From Acholeplasmatales bacterium (GTDB lineage: Bacteria > Bacillota_I > Bacilli_A > Izemoplasmatales > Izemoplasmataceae), in contig RECF01000050.1 in the NCBI GenBank assembly GCA_007694145.1, forward strand, positions 1 to 40,333: a DNA stretch of 40,333 bases. Reading direction: 5' to 3'. A model generated the notes under the pieces. It was not told the DNA's origin. It saw only the letters and a program-made list of their open reading frames with translations, and did not search any database. Below are positions 18,301 through 26,065 of this stretch, piece after piece. The stretch's first letter is position 1. Each line of letters starts with the position of its first letter. A program made the translations under genes and the position numbers.

Positions 18301-19515
18301 GAGATTCACAGCGCCTTGATCAGCTATGTCGAGCCTGACGTGGTTGAACCCGTCACAGACTTCACGTGGGGCTGGGAAGATCAGGACGGCGGCATCTATA
18401 CCTTTACCGATGAAGACGGCGTCACGGTCGTCTCCTACGAGAAGACCGCTGGGCAAGAATGGGCGTTCATCAAAAACATGTTTATTGGCGACCTTTCTGA
18501 GTACAACACCTTGACGATGACTGTCAAAGGTGAAGCCGGAGTCCAACTGATTATCAAACCCAACGACCACTGGGAGTACGAGCAAGTCGTCACGTTTACC
18601 GGTGAAGCCCAAACGCTGACATTCACGCTTGAAGATACACCGCGTTTCATCTACATTTTCGTCGATCCGTTGGAAGGCAGCTTGAGTGGCACATTTGAGA
18701 TTCACGCAGCCTCAATCAGCTACGTTCCCGTTGATGTCGACTTCACCCATGGTTGGCAAGACCAAGACGGTGGCATCTATACGTTTACGGATGTAGATGG
18801 TGTCAATGTCATCACCTATGAAAAAGCAGCGGGCCAAGCATGGGCCTTCATCCGTTATGACTTTTTAGAGAACCTCACCGGTTACAACACCCTCACCATG
18901 GTGGTGAAGGGTGAAGTGGGTAAACAACTGATCATCAAGCCCAACGACATGGGCATCTATGAACAAGTCGTTGATTTCACAGGCGAAGCCCAAACATTGG
19001 TTTTCACCATGGCGCACACGCCTTTGAACGTATTGATGTTTGTCGACCCGATGGTTGGCAGCTTAACGGGTACGTTTGAAATTATCTCAGCGGTGGCCAG
19101 TTATGTTGAACCAGAAGTAATCGAACCGGTCATGGACTTCACATGGGGCTGGGAAGATCAAGACGGCGGGATCTATACCTTTACAGATGACGCAGGCGTC
19201 ACGGTCGTCTCTTATGAAAAAACAGCCGGTCAAGAATGGGCGTTTATTAAAAACACGTTCATCGGTGACCTCTCCGAATTCAACACCTTGACCATGGTCG
19301 TTAAAGGCGAAGCCGGAATCCAACTGATTATCAAACCCAACGACCACTGGGCGTATGAACAAGTCATCACGTTTACCGGTGAAGCCCAGACATTGACCTT
19401 CACCCTTGAAGATACACCCCTTTTCATCTATATTTTCGTCGATCCGATTGAAGGCAGCTTGAGTGGCACATTTGAAATTCACTCGGCCTTGATCAGTTAC
19501 GTCGAAGGCGATTGA
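15361..19515 (+). CDS. Giant tandem-repeat surface lipoprotein (beta-jelly-roll-like units)
   Basis: The 1384-residue lipoprotein has lipobox 'ILAAC' with Cys23. The rest is about ten units of 125-135 residues. Four N-terminal units are diverged and six C-terminal units are close copies, each running from 'DxDGGIYTFTDxDGVTVVSYEK', through 'GQEWAFI' and 'KGEAGKQLIIKPND', to 'FVDPMxGSLSGTFEIxSA'. The pattern of short strands fits a galactose-binding-like or CIA30-like jelly roll, as in many carbohydrate-binding modules, but I do not recognise the exact family. No catalytic domain is seen. The start has AGGAGG about seven bases upstream. It is the first gene behind the promoter with the two LacI-type operators and is followed by a binding protein gene, so I infer capture of the glucan at the cell surface. 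A structural or adhesive role is the alternative. Confidence 0.8.
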   Translation: MRIRKSVLSLLYLVFGVLILAACTPKQTTPEITEYNVLGDWVADDTDVYTLVTNTASMLEFSYDKGVYPDATLTSAPIDEDLSEFKKLVITVEGTGTMRVILKTDDPDVTKEVGLNVTGIQGSYQWNLLADTAFLAAVTEIVIIAAPEKTDSVGIIKVSEMAFYKTVADGFIIQTGFDNIPTNVNEYDGVADVFNFNAKWENFAEEVYAVTEVNGMHEVTFTKSAGEEWAALQSRVQGDFTQFNYVVVIVTGTPGQPIIVKAANDFETRVVLDGSMQEVVVNLSSMSDAQKNAIPSILIFGLAGQTGTGAFTIHEAFMIDEYAYEAPEIIKNVDPGTENTFPIVHWYDNTDGVYDIAVVEDDIVFVYEKMAPAYHWSFAIAHLEGDMSRFDKIEFDVTGQSNKSVLLKIEGPHGNVEKPVTFDGTRQTIVIDLTGLSMTARETLDKVLLFAAPGGTGSGTIILHSTTFMVSEFSLLEGWVENDLDTYDFTLIDGVLHVDYTKALGQGWVFMHNPIDPEESEGLNTLTMVLRGTPGKQLLIKPNDDGALEQWVTFEDDAPLTITVTAEAFATILIFAEPGIEDVTGSFEIIRAELTYVAPGPQDPSIDYHFESGWVDNDGGIYTFTDVDGVTVVSYEKTAGQEWAFIQNIFSENLAHHNTIEMVLKGEAGKQLIIKPNDDGAYEQVITFTGEVQTVIFTLSTPPQRVLIFVDPMEGSLSGTFEILSAKVTYVPGDIDFTHDFTDHDGGIYTFTDVDGVNVVSYEKAAGQEWAFIRHDFEGDLTRFNTITMVVQGEAGKQLLIKPNDMGIYEKVITFTGEPQTVTFTLTHTPQNVLVFVDPMAGSLSGAFEMISAVLSYVEPDVVEPVTDFTWGWEDQDGGIYTFTDDDGVTVVSYEKTAGQEWAFIKNMFIGDLSAYNTLTMIVKGEMGTQLLIKPNDLGLYEKLITFTGDPQTVTFTLDVTPSFVYIFVDPMAGSLSGAFEIHSALISYVEPDVVEPVTDFTWGWEDQDGGIYTFTDEDGVTVVSYEKTAGQEWAFIKNMFIGDLSEYNTLTMTVKGEAGVQLIIKPNDHWEYEQVVTFTGEAQTLTFTLEDTPRFIYIFVDPLEGSLSGTFEIHAASISYVPVDVDFTHGWQDQDGGIYTFTDVDGVNVITYEKAAGQAWAFIRYDFLENLTGYNTLTMVVKGEVGKQLIIKPNDMGIYEQVVDFTGEAQTLVFTMAHTPLNVLMFVDPMVGSLTGTFEIISAVASYVEPEVIEPVMDFTWGWEDQDGGIYTFTDDAGVTVVSYEKTAGQEWAFIKNTFIGDLSEFNTLTMVVKGEAGIQLIIKPNDHWAYEQVITFTGEAQTLTFTLEDTPLFIYIFVDPIEGSLSGTFEIHSALISYVEGD
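17197..19512 (+). repeat. Six near-identical coding tandem repeats, 381-396 bases each
   Basis: The GGIY motif recurs at residues 619, 746, 878, 1010, 1137 and 1269, giving spacings of 127, 132, 132, 127 and 132 residues. Two kinds of unit border exist: a longer one ending 'YVEPDVVEPVTDFTWGWEDQ' and a shorter one ending 'DxDFTH'. Unit 5 resembles unit 2 ('NDMGIYE', 'HTPxNVL') and unit 6 resembles unit 4 ('NDHWxYEQV', 'EDTPxFIYIF'), pointing to duplication of multi-unit blocks. Confidence 0.9.
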
Positions 19516-19556
19516 CACGAAGCTGACACATTGACATATCCGTTACGATGACTTAA

Positions 19557-19590
19557 GCGGGCCGGGTTCACCGTCTTTACCCCGGCCCGC
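19557..19590 (+). terminator. GC-rich hairpin between repeat lipoprotein and binding-protein gene
   Basis: GCGGGCCGGG (19557-19566) pairs perfectly with CCCGGCCCGC (19581-19590) around a 14-base loop; flanking TTAA on both sides may extend the stem. It is 41 bases after the stop codon. No T-run follows directly (CCTTAATTC), so it may be a weak terminator, an mRNA-stabilising structure or a processing site rather than a full stop. The remaining spacer to 19735 shows a T-rich stretch near 19648 and a strong ribosome site. Confidence 0.6.
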
Positions 19591-19735
19591 CCTTAATTCA
19601 TTGATTTGATTGCCTGGGGCTTGTTGCAGCGCGTACGCTCGGAAAGTTTTGTTTTTTTCTCATGCCCGACACCGTCTGCAGCGATTCTTATGGCGCGTTT
19701 CATGAACACATCCGACCCTATGGAGGAGATTTTTA

Positions 19736-21169
19736 ATGAAAAAATTGTTACTCTTTGCGTTGCTCGTCATGAGTGCAGGTCTTATGGCAGCGTGCCGCGA
19801 CAAGGAAGAAGACGACGGCAGAACGGTCATCACCTATGCCTCGTGGGACTTGGGCTCGCCCGATTCCACTGAGCCGAACATGGAGCGTCTCATGATTGAG
19901 GCCTTTATGGAAGAATACGAACATATCGAAGTCAGAATCATCGAACGTCCAAAAATACCGGGAACGATCGATGATCTCGGATGGAGCGAGTTTCTCGCAG
20001 CCCGGGCTTCAACACAAAGTCTGCCTGACGTGTTTCAAGCCGACAACATTCCCTATTATGTCATCAATGACTGGGCTTACAATGTGACCACCCTTGCCAG
20101 CGCCGATCCAGAATACGCGAATGTGAGCGAAGACATCCGTTCGGCCGCTACGTACTCAGGTAAAGTGATGGCCTTACCCAATGCGGTTCACTATGCAGGG
20201 TATGTCGTAAACAAAACGTTGTACGACAGTCAAGGCCAAGATTATCCTACGCTAGACACCACCTTTGAAGAACTGCTTGCGTTGACGAAGGCTGCGGCGA
20301 ACCATGCCAGCACCAACAATACCGGTGTGGTCGGTTTTGAAGGCATCGAACACATCCTGCATTGGTATCCAGCTCAGCTCAATCCCGAGTACGGCTGGTT
20401 CACCTTGTCTGAAGACGGCTTCAACTTGGATTCGGACGCCTTCACCCAAACTTTGGAGAAATACTTGTCGCTACGAAATGATCCATCCTTTGTGCTTGAG
20501 GCTTTGTATGCAGAAGCGGCTCAAGAAGATTCGAACATCGTCTTAGCGGACATTTTTCCAGAAGGTGACTTCTTTAACAATGGGGTCATTTTATCGAAGT
20601 TTTACTATTCGTGGGACTTTGGTTGGATTCAGGCCTATATCAATGCCGGCATTTACACATGGGACCTAGAGTTCATCGGTACACCGGTTGTAAATGGTGT
20701 TAAACGAATCCCCATCGTAGCCGACTTCTTTACCATCGCCTCCAATACCGAGCACCCTGAGGAAGCTTATTTGTTGGCGAAATGGATGGGCTTTGGCCGA
20801 GACGGCTATTTGAAACGGGTTGAACTAAGCCAGTCTGTTCCAGGTATATCTCAGGTCAACTTCGCCCCCATTCAAAACGATGCCGCATTATTGGATGCTT
20901 ATTTTGAGCTGTATCCTTCGTTTACGAGTCTGCGGACCATCATTGAAACCGGTACGTTCATTGTCGAACCCCCTAAATACTTGCCCGGCTATATCGATGC
21001 CCGTTATCAAGGGACGTATGATGCGGAAAACAAGATGGGCGACATCATTGTGAAACTACAGTCCGGTGAGGTACTACTAGCGGACGTTCGTGCGCAACTG
21101 AACACCCGGATCAACATGATTTACCACAATGCCAAAGCTGAGTTTGACAACGCCTTGATCGGTAAATAA
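19736..21169 (+). CDS. Sugar ABC transporter substrate-binding lipoprotein
   Basis: The 477-residue extracellular binding protein has lipobox 'LMAAC' with Cys20 and GGAGGAG nine bases before the ATG. The MalE-type fold is seen in 'TVITYASWDLGSPDS' at the N-terminus, 'SLPDVFQADNIPYYV', 'MALPNAVHYAGYVVNKTLYD', and 'FFTIASNTEHPEEAYLLAKWMG' near the C-terminus. It is flanked by a GC-rich hairpin upstream and an intrinsic terminator downstream, so its mRNA may be more abundant than that of the permeases, as usual for binding proteins. Its substrate is probably a beta-1,2-gluco-oligosaccharide, inferred from the GH94 and GH144-like genes downstream. Which of the two permease pairs it serves is unknown. 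Confidence 0.88.
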   Translation: MKKLLLFALLVMSAGLMAACRDKEEDDGRTVITYASWDLGSPDSTEPNMERLMIEAFMEEYEHIEVRIIERPKIPGTIDDLGWSEFLAARASTQSLPDVFQADNIPYYVINDWAYNVTTLASADPEYANVSEDIRSAATYSGKVMALPNAVHYAGYVVNKTLYDSQGQDYPTLDTTFEELLALTKAAANHASTNNTGVVGFEGIEHILHWYPAQLNPEYGWFTLSEDGFNLDSDAFTQTLEKYLSLRNDPSFVLEALYAEAAQEDSNIVLADIFPEGDFFNNGVILSKFYYSWDFGWIQAYINAGIYTWDLEFIGTPVVNGVKRIPIVADFFTIASNTEHPEEAYLLAKWMGFGRDGYLKRVELSQSVPGISQVNFAPIQNDAALLDAYFELYPSFTSLRTIIETGTFIVEPPKYLPGYIDARYQGTYDAENKMGDIIVKLQSGEVLLADVRAQLNTRINMIYHNAKAEFDNALIGK

Positions 21170-21187
21170 CCAACCCATAACTTCATA

Positions 21188-21215
21188 AAAAGCGTCTCGG
21201 ACAGAAGACGCTTTT
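21188..21215 (+). terminator. Intrinsic (attenuating) terminator inside the module
   Basis: AAAAGCGTC (21188-21196) pairs perfectly with GACGCTTTT (21207-21215) around a 10-base loop; the 3' arm ends in TTTT. It lies 19 bases after the binding-protein stop and just before the ribosome site of the next gene. Partial termination would keep the binding protein in excess over the genes downstream. Confidence 0.7.
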
Positions 21216-21238
21216 CAAGTGGAAAGGAGGCATGTTCG

Positions 21239-24208
21239 ATGACGGCCATCTGGATGAAAAAAGGGTTCTTGATCGGGCTGCTTTCAGCGTGCATAATCAT
21301 CGTATTTTTAGTGGTGAGCGGTACGTTTTCAGCAACGACGACAGCCCGTCCTAAACCCGCCGACATCACACCGGTCGCTTTAAGCAATCGCTACTCCGAA
21401 TACTTGATGCACCATCAAGATGCTCTTACCCCTAGCGACGCAGCCTATGTTATACCCGCTGCGGCATTTTCGCTTGCAACAGACGAGACGTTATCAGAGG
21501 ATGCATCATATTACCATTGGGAGAACCCCGTCAGCATCCGTGTGACTGTCGACGTGCAGACGCGCGGCCTTTACAGCGTGGTCATCGAATACGTATCCCA
21601 TACGACATCACACATTCCCATCAGTCTTGCGATGACACTGAATGATGAAGCGGATGCCCCGTTTCATGAAGCGTCTCATATGACGCTTGACACGTTGTGG
21701 CAAGATGCGGAGGACATACCGTCTCAAGACCGTTATGGAAATGACGTCAGCTTGCTTCAGTTACCTTTTGACCGCTGGCAAGTTGTTCCATTGCGTGATG
21801 CCCGGCGCCTTTACCCTGAAGGCCTCACCTTTTACCTTGAAGCCGGTGAAAACACCCTTGAACTCGAAAAGTTGACCGGTGCGCTTTCGGTGCGGGCCAT
21901 CACGGTGCAAGCTAAGCCCGTGCTGACATCTTATGCAGACTATCGCCATGCATATGACGATACCGCCTCACCGCATTTGGTGCGCCTAGAGGCTGAAAAT
22001 ACCTTGTTCAAGAACTCATCGACGATTACACGCGGTGTCAGTACCGATGCGCGTGTTCTACCGTTTTCGATGTCTAAGCTCCGTCTCAATGTGCTGGGCA
22101 CCGATTCTTTTGATGCACCGGGCGATGCCGTGACTTGGGTGGTGGATGTTCCAACACCCGGCTATTACCACGTGACCTTTAAGGTAAAGCAAACCAGACA
22201 AAACACCACCGCTTACAGGACGCTTTATGTGAATGGGGAAATCCCGTTCAAAGAAGCCAAGCACCTGGTGTTCCCGTATGAACGAAACTGGCAAAATGCA
22301 CCTTTGCAAAGCTTTTCGCAAGAGCCGTTCCTCATCTACTTAGCGCCGGGTGATGAGATTACCTTAGCGGTTGATCCGTCGATGTTCACGGCCGTGGTAG
22401 AACGACTACAGGTGTTGACTGCAGAGATGTCGAGACTCGGTCTTGATGTCACGAAAATCACCCGCAACGTCACCGATCGCGGCATCGACTGGCCGATGAT
22501 TGAATTTTTCCCCGATTTGCCTGAAACGTTGGACCGATGGCAGTCAGAAATCGACGCGATCGCCGATTACTTGCGGTCTGTCTATGGGTTTGAGCGCGAT
22601 GCGCACATCTTGCAAGACATCAAAGCCGCCGGTGCGCGGCTTGAAAAAATCGCAGCCGACATCGACGAACTGCCTCGAAGACTGACGTTGTTGTCGATGG
22701 GCTCTTCAAGTGCCGTGCAGTTGCTCGCCAATCAGATTGACGCAGTGTTGCATCAGCCGATGATCATCGATGCGTTTTATGTCCATACCGAAGAACAGGT
22801 TTTGCCGGATGCGAATGCCAGTTTCTTGCAAAAAGTGCGCGTGTTTTTCACCCGATTTTTCTATTCGTTTTTTGACCCTTCCTATCAAGAAACAGCCGAT
22901 GCGGATGAACTTGAGATTTGGGTGAACCGCTCACGACAATATGTCGACATGATGCAAAAAATGGTGGATGATCAGTTCACGACCCAAACGGGTATTCGTG
23001 TCAAGGTGTCGCTTCTAGCAGATGATGGGAAGTTGTTGCTTGCCAACTCAGCCGACCAGCAACCCGACATCGCCTTGGGTGTGTCCGCCTGGATTCCCAA
23101 TGAGTACGGCATGCGTGGCATGCTCTATGACATGAGCCAAGCCAAAGACTTTGAACAAACCATCCAAGTCTATCACCCTGAACAACTGGTGCCGATGGTC
23201 TTTGACGAGAAGCTGTACGGTTTGCCCGAAACACAAAACTTCTACCTGCTTTTTTACCGGCGGGATATTTTGGATGAACTCGGGCTTGACGTTCCCGATA
23301 CATGGGACGATGTTTTGGGAATGTTACCGGTGTTGAACAGGTTCGGCATGAGTTTCTTCATTCCGCTTTCTTCAGCAAGCGCAGCCAAATCCTTCGACTC
23401 GACCGCGCCGTTCATCTTCCAGTTTGGCGGAAAGATTTATTCCGATGATGGCATGACGGCGGCCATCGATGATGAAAACACAGTCAGGGCGATGCAGTTC
23501 ATGACCGATCTTTACCGGGAATATAGCCTCCCATTCCAAGTGCCGAGTTTCTTCAACAGTTTCCGGTACGCGACCATTCCTATCGGCATCGGTGATTTTG
23601 GACTATATTTACAGCTCACCAATGCCGCCTCTGAAATCAGCGGTTTATGGGACATCGCGGTCGTCCCTGGGATGCCCCGTGAGCAGGTGAACCCTGATAC
23701 GGGTGAGCTTGAGACAATCATCGACCGCTCCATGCCTGGTGCACAACAAGCGGGCATCATCTTTGAAAAAAGTGACAAGTTAGACGAAGCCTGGCAGTTC
23801 ATGTCATGGTGGATGTCAACTGAGATACAGGTTCACTTTGCCGAAACCATGGTCAACACCCTTGGCAGCCGGTATCTTTGGAACAGTGCGAACAAAGAGG
23901 CTTTCGAACAGTTCTCCTGGGATGAAGATCACAAAGCCGTCATCTTAGAACAATGGACGCACGTCAAAGAAGTTCCCAAAGTACCTGGTAGCTATATCAT
24001 CGAACGGGAGTTGAGCAATACGTGGAACAGTGTGGTGCATGCCGATGCCAACTTGCGCAGTACGATGAGTGATGCTTTGATCAAGATGAACCGTGAACTT
24101 GCGCGAAAGATGCTGGAGTTTGGCTTTTTGGATAATCGGGGCAATGTGATTCGCACGTTTGAACCGACAACGGCAGAAATAGTCAAGAGGTGGTATCCCG
24201 ATGCCTGA
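21239..24208 (+). CDS. Fused protein: N-terminal CBM-like domains + C-terminal ABC solute-binding domain
   Basis: The 989-residue exported protein is membrane-anchored by a hydrophobic segment at about 8-30; no lipobox Cys follows. Two jelly-roll-like domains come next, at about 65-225 and 245-400. The second begins '[11 protein letters not shown]' and contains '[16 protein letters not shown]', a CBM35-like pattern. A helical region (about 410-545) follows, and from about 557 a full MalE-type solute-binding domain ('[18 protein letters not shown]', '[18 protein letters not shown]', '[24 protein letters not shown]', '[14 protein letters not shown]'). Ordinary binding proteins have 400-500 residues, so this one is double length. 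GGAAAGGAGG eight bases upstream sets the start; an out-of-frame ATG lies at 21232. The next permease gene overlaps its stop. It probably docks polymer or long oligosaccharides close to the transporter. Confidence 0.85.
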   Translation: MTAIWMKKGFLIGLLSACIIIVFLVVSGTFSATTTARPKPADITPVALSNRYSEYLMHHQDALTPSDAAYVIPAAAFSLATDETLSEDASYYHWENPVSIRVTVDVQTRGLYSVVIEYVSHTTSHIPISLAMTLNDEADAPFHEASHMTLDTLWQDAEDIPSQDRYGNDVSLLQLPFDRWQVVPLRDARRLYPEGLTFYLEAGENTLELEKLTGALSVRAITVQAKPVLTSYADYRHAYDDTASPHLVRLEAENTLFKNSSTITRGVSTDARVLPFSMSKLRLNVLGTDSFDAPGDAVTWVVDVPTPGYYHVTFKVKQTRQNTTAYRTLYVNGEIPFKEAKHLVFPYERNWQNAPLQSFSQEPFLIYLAPGDEITLAVDPSMFTAVVERLQVLTAEMSRLGLDVTKITRNVTDRGIDWPMIEFFPDLPETLDRWQSEIDAIADYLRSVYGFERDAHILQDIKAAGARLEKIAADIDELPRRLTLLSMGSSSAVQLLANQIDAVLHQPMIIDAFYVHTEEQVLPDANASFLQKVRVFFTRFFYSFFDPSYQETADADELEIWVNRSRQYVDMMQKMVDDQFTTQTGIRVKVSLLADDGKLLLANSADQQPDIALGVSAWIPNEYGMRGMLYDMSQAKDFEQTIQVYHPEQLVPMVFDEKLYGLPETQNFYLLFYRRDILDELGLDVPDTWDDVLGMLPVLNRFGMSFFIPLSSASAAKSFDSTAPFIFQFGGKIYSDDGMTAAIDDENTVRAMQFMTDLYREYSLPFQVPSFFNSFRYATIPIGIGDFGLYLQLTNAASEISGLWDIAVVPGMPREQVNPDTGELETIIDRSMPGAQQAGIIFEKSDKLDEAWQFMSWWMSTEIQVHFAETMVNTLGSRYLWNSANKEAFEQFSWDEDHKAVILEQWTHVKEVPKVPGSYIIERELSNTWNSVVHADANLRSTMSDALIKMNRELARKMLEFGFLDNRGNVIRTFEPTTAEIVKRWYPDA

Positions 24209-25160
24209 TGCGCAAACAACCCGCGTGCGCCGCAAGCGCTTTAAAAATGTCTTGCGCACGCACATCAACCGCTTCAAGGAAGATGATCCGGCTGCCTACA
24301 TCTTCGCGCTTCCGTATATCCTGCTGTTTACAGCGTTTATTGTCATTCCCATCGTGCTGGCTATGACCTTGTCATTGACGACGTTTGACATGGTGAACTT
24401 CCCGAAGTTCGCGGCCTTGAACAACTATATTTTCCTACTTACAAGCGATGAAGAGTTCATGCGCTATGTGCTACCTAACACGATCAAGTTCGCTTTGATT
24501 GTCGGGCCGGGTGGGTACATGTTGTCTTTTGTCATGGCCTGGGCGCTGTCACAACTCACCCATCGCCTGCGGACGGTTTTAGCCATTGTCCTTTACTCAC
24601 CCTCTTTGACCGCCGGCGTGACGATGACGGTGATCTGGCGCGTGTTTTTCGCGGGTGATGCCTCGGGTTACTTGAACTACTTTCTGCTTGAAATTGGCAT
24701 GATCATCGAGCCGATTCCTTTTCTTGAGTCACCGACCTACCTGTTCACTATCATGGTGGTTGTGGCGCTTTGGAGTAGCATGGGGGTAGGGTTTCTTGCG
24801 ATGCTTGCGGGCATCATGAATGTCGATAAGTCGCTTTATGAAGCAGCGGCCATCGACGGTATGAGCACCCGTTTTCAGGAAATCTTTTACATCACCATTC
24901 CCTCTATGAAGCCGCAGATGCTTTTTGGGGCGGTGATGGCGATTGTCAGCACGTTCAGTGCCGGGGCGATTGGTGTGCAACTTTCAGGATCAAACCCGAC
25001 CCCTAACTACGCCGGGTCGCTCATTGTCAACCATATTGAGGACTATGGTTTCATCCGTTATGACATGGGCTATGCGGCAGCATTGTCAGTCGTGTTGCTC
25101 ATTATCATCTTGTTCTTCAGCAAGCTTTCTTGGAAACTATTTGGGGAGAGTGATGGGTGA
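24201..25160 (+). CDS. ABC sugar permease, MalF-like (first pair)
   Basis: The 319-residue membrane protein has six predicted hydrophobic segments and the EAA loop '[19 protein letters not shown]'. Its ATG overlaps the stop of the fused binding protein by eight bases, with AAGAGGTGG about eight bases upstream, so the two are coupled and probably work together. The first 35 residues are basic and cytoplasmic. The partner permease follows with an overlap of one base. Confidence 0.92.
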   Translation: MPDAQTTRVRRKRFKNVLRTHINRFKEDDPAAYIFALPYILLFTAFIVIPIVLAMTLSLTTFDMVNFPKFAALNNYIFLLTSDEEFMRYVLPNTIKFALIVGPGGYMLSFVMAWALSQLTHRLRTVLAIVLYSPSLTAGVTMTVIWRVFFAGDASGYLNYFLLEIGMIIEPIPFLESPTYLFTIMVVVALWSSMGVGFLAMLAGIMNVDKSLYEAAAIDGMSTRFQEIFYITIPSMKPQMLFGAVMAIVSTFSAGAIGVQLSGSNPTPNYAGSLIVNHIEDYGFIRYDMGYAAALSVVLLIIILFFSKLSWKLFGESDG

Positions 25161-26065
25161 TGGCGATGACATTGCGTAAGAAAAAAAGAAGACGAAGCAG
25201 CTATCGCGCTGTCAAAATCAATCCGCCTAAGTTCAAGCTTGACCAATTGCCGTTTTTGTTCATGGTCATGCCGATCGCCTTGTTCACCTCGTTGCCGCTC
25301 ATCTATATTTTCAACCACGCCTTCAAACCGTTTGACGAACTGCTTGAGTATCCACCCCGTTTCTTTGTCAGACGACCGACCATGGCCAATGTGACCGAAC
25401 TGTTTGACATGGCCTCAACGACAGGCATTCCGGTGTCACGCTATCTGTTCAACAGCATCATCATCACGCTTGCTGTCGTGTTCTTATCCATCTTTTTGAG
25501 CACCATTACCGGCTTTGCGCTGTCGAAACTGAAGTTTCATTTCAAAAAGACACTCACCAAAGTCAACACCATCGCGATGATGTTTGTTGGGGCGGCGGTG
25601 GTGATTCCCCGCTACATCGTAACTGAACAACTTGGCTTGATCGACAACTTTTGGGTCCATATCTTACCGATGGTCGCCATTCCCGTTGGCCTCTTTCTTG
25701 TTAAACAGTTTATCGATCAAATACCTGATGAACTGATTGAAGCCGCAAAAATCGATGGGGCAAGCAGCTTTTTGGTTTACCGGAAAATCGTCTTGCCGTT
25801 GATTAAACCAGCGATTGCCACCGTCGCCATTTTGACCTTCCAAACCGTCTGGAATGATGCTGCGATTTCGGCGATCTACATCAACACGGATTCACTGAGA
25901 ACCTTTGCCTTTTACATGTCCACACTCGCTGCACCGTCAAACATCGTTGCTGGGCAAGGCATGACAGCGGTCGCTTCATTGATCATGTTCCTACCTAACT
26001 TGATTATCTTCATCTTCTTACAAAACAAGGTCATGAACACCATGGCCCACTCGGGGATCAAATAA
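25160..26065 (+). CDS. ABC sugar permease, MalG-like (first pair)
   Basis: This permease has 301 residues from ATG 25160, which overlaps the preceding TGA; an in-frame GTG lies one codon earlier at 25157. The N-terminus is strongly basic ('LRKKKRRRSSYRAVK'), then six hydrophobic segments and the EAA loop 'ELIEAAKIDGASSFLVY'. It pairs with the preceding permease. Its TAA shares a base with the ATG of the YIP1-type gene. Confidence 0.92.
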   Translation: MAMTLRKKKRRRSSYRAVKINPPKFKLDQLPFLFMVMPIALFTSLPLIYIFNHAFKPFDELLEYPPRFFVRRPTMANVTELFDMASTTGIPVSRYLFNSIIITLAVVFLSIFLSTITGFALSKLKFHFKKTLTKVNTIAMMFVGAAVVIPRYIVTEQLGLIDNFWVHILPMVAIPVGLFLVKQFIDQIPDELIEAAKIDGASSFLVYRKIVLPLIKPAIATVAILTFQTVWNDAAISAIYINTDSLRTFAFYMSTLAAPSNIVAGQGMTAVASLIMFLPNLIIFIFLQNKVMNTMAHSGIK

